Position numbers and translations under genes: made by a program. From Bradysia coprophila (lineage: Eukaryota; Arthropoda; Insecta; Diptera; Sciaridae): 64,000 nucleotides of DNA. The notes below the pieces were generated by a model. It did not search any database. It was not told where the DNA came from and saw nothing but the letters and a program-made list of their open reading frames with translations. Positions within the stretch are counted from its first letter, which is position 1. Every line of letters starts with the position of its first letter. The stretch spans positions 12,010,140 to 12,074,139 of the forward strand of contig NC_050738.1 in NCBI RefSeq assembly GCF_014529535.1, given 5' to 3'. Positions 62,192-64,000 of the stretch are shown here, piece after piece.

Positions 62192-64000
62192 TTAATAATG
62201 TCTCAAGCATGTATCACCGAGATACCGAACATGCATTGCCATCGCCGATAAGGCTACACTTGTAAAATGTACGGAACATTTTTCTGATCCCATTTGAATT
62301 TTGTTGTCGGATCTTTTTACTCTGTGTAAGGTGTTGGAGCTTCTCGACTGTTTATTTTCTTTAGAGTTTCTGTGTGACGTTGTCAGTATGGAAGGATCAT
62401 CACTATAGCAGCCAGTTTCGCCCTGCCAGGATAGCAATCTCTTCAGCCAGGAAACTTTTAGGAACTGAGTGTATCCAAGCAGTGAACATACGGTCACTGA
62501 AAGCAAAGATTTTATTTTGTATACCAGTGACCGGCATCTAAAATGGCCGTTTTATTCTAAATCTCGTTTATGATGACTAATGAGAGACGTGGTAAAAATC
62601 AGAGAAATAAGAGATTTAGAAATAAAATTGTCATTTTAGGCAGAGACAACGCACTTCAAGCAAAAGTTCTTCGAGTGACAGCTGCCAATTAGAGTAGTAT
62701 AAAAAAAATCCAGATTTTTTTACAGTTCAACTCGTGCTTGAAGTGCGTTGATAGAGATCGCTGTAAATAGAAACATTTGGATGAATTCATACCCTGTTCT
62801 GTTAGTAAATCTCTGTACATAATTGGAAAGTCAGCTACTTGGATAGCATGAGCCTCTTGCCATACTTTATTGCACATTCGATGCATCAATTCTCCTGGAG
62901 ATCTATTTCCCATCTTCTTTTTGAAGTGCTCGTTAGTTAAGCAATTTTTCTGATTGATGACAGCAAAATTTTCTACTTTAAGAACTAGAACACAGACAAA
63001 AGAACACGTCTCTGTTCCACACTAACCTTTTGAGCAAAGTAATGGTAAAAAATCTGATGAGTCAGTGGATATAAAGAACCAATTTTTTCCATAAACAATT
63101 CGGCACAGTCATCGGTCACCGCACATTCTTCAAAAACATCGGCAATACAGTTGTCCCATGTTTCTTCCGACATCAATAGCCCTTTCGACAGTATGCTGTC
63201 TATCGTCTCGCTACTGAGAAGAATCATTTTCGATTCAAAATCTGATCGCCAGTTCCCTATCCTTGGACTATCCCACAGTTCGGTATCATTAACCCAATAC
63301 AAATTCCTCAACATATCTGTGAAATAAAGAAACCCAGAATATCTACCTTATCGTAATTCACTGTGAAGCGTCATTCACTATGAACCATCATTCACTGTTC
63401 GTTGTATGAGCTTAGTCTTGATTTCCACTTACGAAAAAAGCACTCCGTTTTCTCTCAGTTTACACTTTAAGCAATAGAAAGAGGCGTGGTTTAACTAAAC
63501 GGAGGCAAAACGGAGTAGTTTTTTTTAAAGGGAAAACAGAGCCTTACGATCTCTTTCTGCTCTTGGAATTTCCATTGACAGCAATTTCTGGATAATCATC
63601 TCACTCAGCTGCTTACTCCAATTTTGTATGAACTGTAATGCGCCCAGGAAAGACTGCGGTAACTCAGGATGTCCAAGTTGGAAAAGACGCATCTGAGCTG
63701 CAGAACCCGAAATGAATTTCGATTATTACCACTATTTCAGCCTGCCAAAAATGGCTTACATTCCAATACTCGTGTTCCAAACGCCGCATCGAGTACAGCA
63801 ACGTCATCGATGTGCTCCTCAATGAAACCTAACATCCTCATTACACTTGCAATTATTTGGTACAAATCTTCGTTTTCATAATCACAACTGGCAAATGTTA
63901 CACTCGAGTTAGTCAATACCTCGACCAAATTCGATTTATTCACCTGGGTTTGCCACGATGGTGCTTCTATTGCCTTACCGCTGAGGGTTATCGTAAATAG
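62192..64000 (-). CDS. C16orf89/UPF0764-like (DUF4735) protein, 5'-partial
   Basis: Five minus-strand exons join in phase: 64000-63760 (continuing beyond the window), 63697-63548, 63316-63027, 62949-62793 and 62496-62192, giving about 380 residues plus stop. The pattern fits the C16orf89 family, predicted secreted proteins of unknown function. Matching blocks are NLVEVLTNSSVTFASCDYEN, WDNCIADVFEECAVTDDCAE followed by LYPLTHQIFYHYFAQK, PIMYRDLLTEQ, LLGYTQFLKVSWLKRLLSWQ, GETGCY, and late KCSVHFTSVALSAMAMHVRY. The conserved Cys residues around EECAVTDDCAE and ETGCY are present. The signal peptide and first exon should lie right of 64000. The last intron carries MITE A copy 3. The first exon's left edge could alternatively begin after CCCTCAG at about 63981. 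Confidence 0.8.
62647..62750. mobile_element. MITE family A, copy 3
   Basis: A 104-bp element with ends caacgcacttcaagc and gcttgaagtgcgttg and a shared internal gacagctgcc tract. The flanks gcagaga and atagaga partly match, suggesting an eroded 7-bp duplication. It sits in the last intron of the DUF4735 gene. Confidence 0.82.

Overview
The window is AT-rich eukaryotic DNA with spliced genes, short introns, GT-AG junctions and many small inverted-repeat elements. The recognisable proteins (Rbp9-type ELAV protein, Lilliputian, NDF/GLYR1, sideroflexin, Dullard phosphatase) are closest in my memory to dipteran sequences. I infer a non-drosophilid fly, possibly a fungus-gnat-like nematoceran. No prokaryotic, plasmid or phage gene is visible.

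Layout. (1) 1-8.7 kb: AT-rich non-coding DNA, then the minus-strand ELAV-family gene Rbp9 (seven coding exons, 8638 to 5265). (2) 8.7-17.1 kb: mostly non-coding with foldback or MITE-like elements, ending in a single-exon C2H2 zinc-finger gene (minus) with an internal 14-residue repeat array. (3) 22.1-39.6 kb: minus-strand lilliputian (AF4/FMR2 family), which I could assemble into 18 phase-compatible coding exons encoding about 1389 residues. Its 7.7-kb first intron holds a 22-bp minisatellite. (4) 39.6-47.8 kb: nested inverted-repeat elements, a broken BTB/BACK gene (plus), a duplicated copy of the last exon of Ndf, and a truncated sulfotransferase fragment. (5) 47.8-49.3 kb: an intact sideroflexin gene (plus, seven exons, 321 aa). 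(6) 49.3-56.1 kb: more foldback elements, then Ndf/GLYR1 (minus, nine exons, 518 aa) with a non-LTR reverse-transcriptase relic in its last intron. (7) 56.1-64 kb: a repeat-derived ORF, the single-exon nuclear-envelope phosphatase gene Dullard (minus), a large foldback element with a 19-bp minisatellite and a G-tract core, and the 3' part of a C16orf89/DUF4735-like gene (minus) that runs off the right edge.

The genes are not an operon or pathway; they are independent housekeeping or regulatory genes. Rbp9 and lilli are, to my knowledge, also close together in Drosophila (2L, region 23C), so part of the order may be ancient microsynteny. The most unusual structure is an apparently identical 1,029-bp direct repeat (45074-46102 and 51884-52912, offset 6,810 bp). 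It carries the Ndf terminal exon plus part of the RT relic, and one copy truncates a sulfotransferase reading frame. The second is the 1.1-kb foldback element at 60372-61468. All identities come from reading translations and recalled family features; no database search was run.
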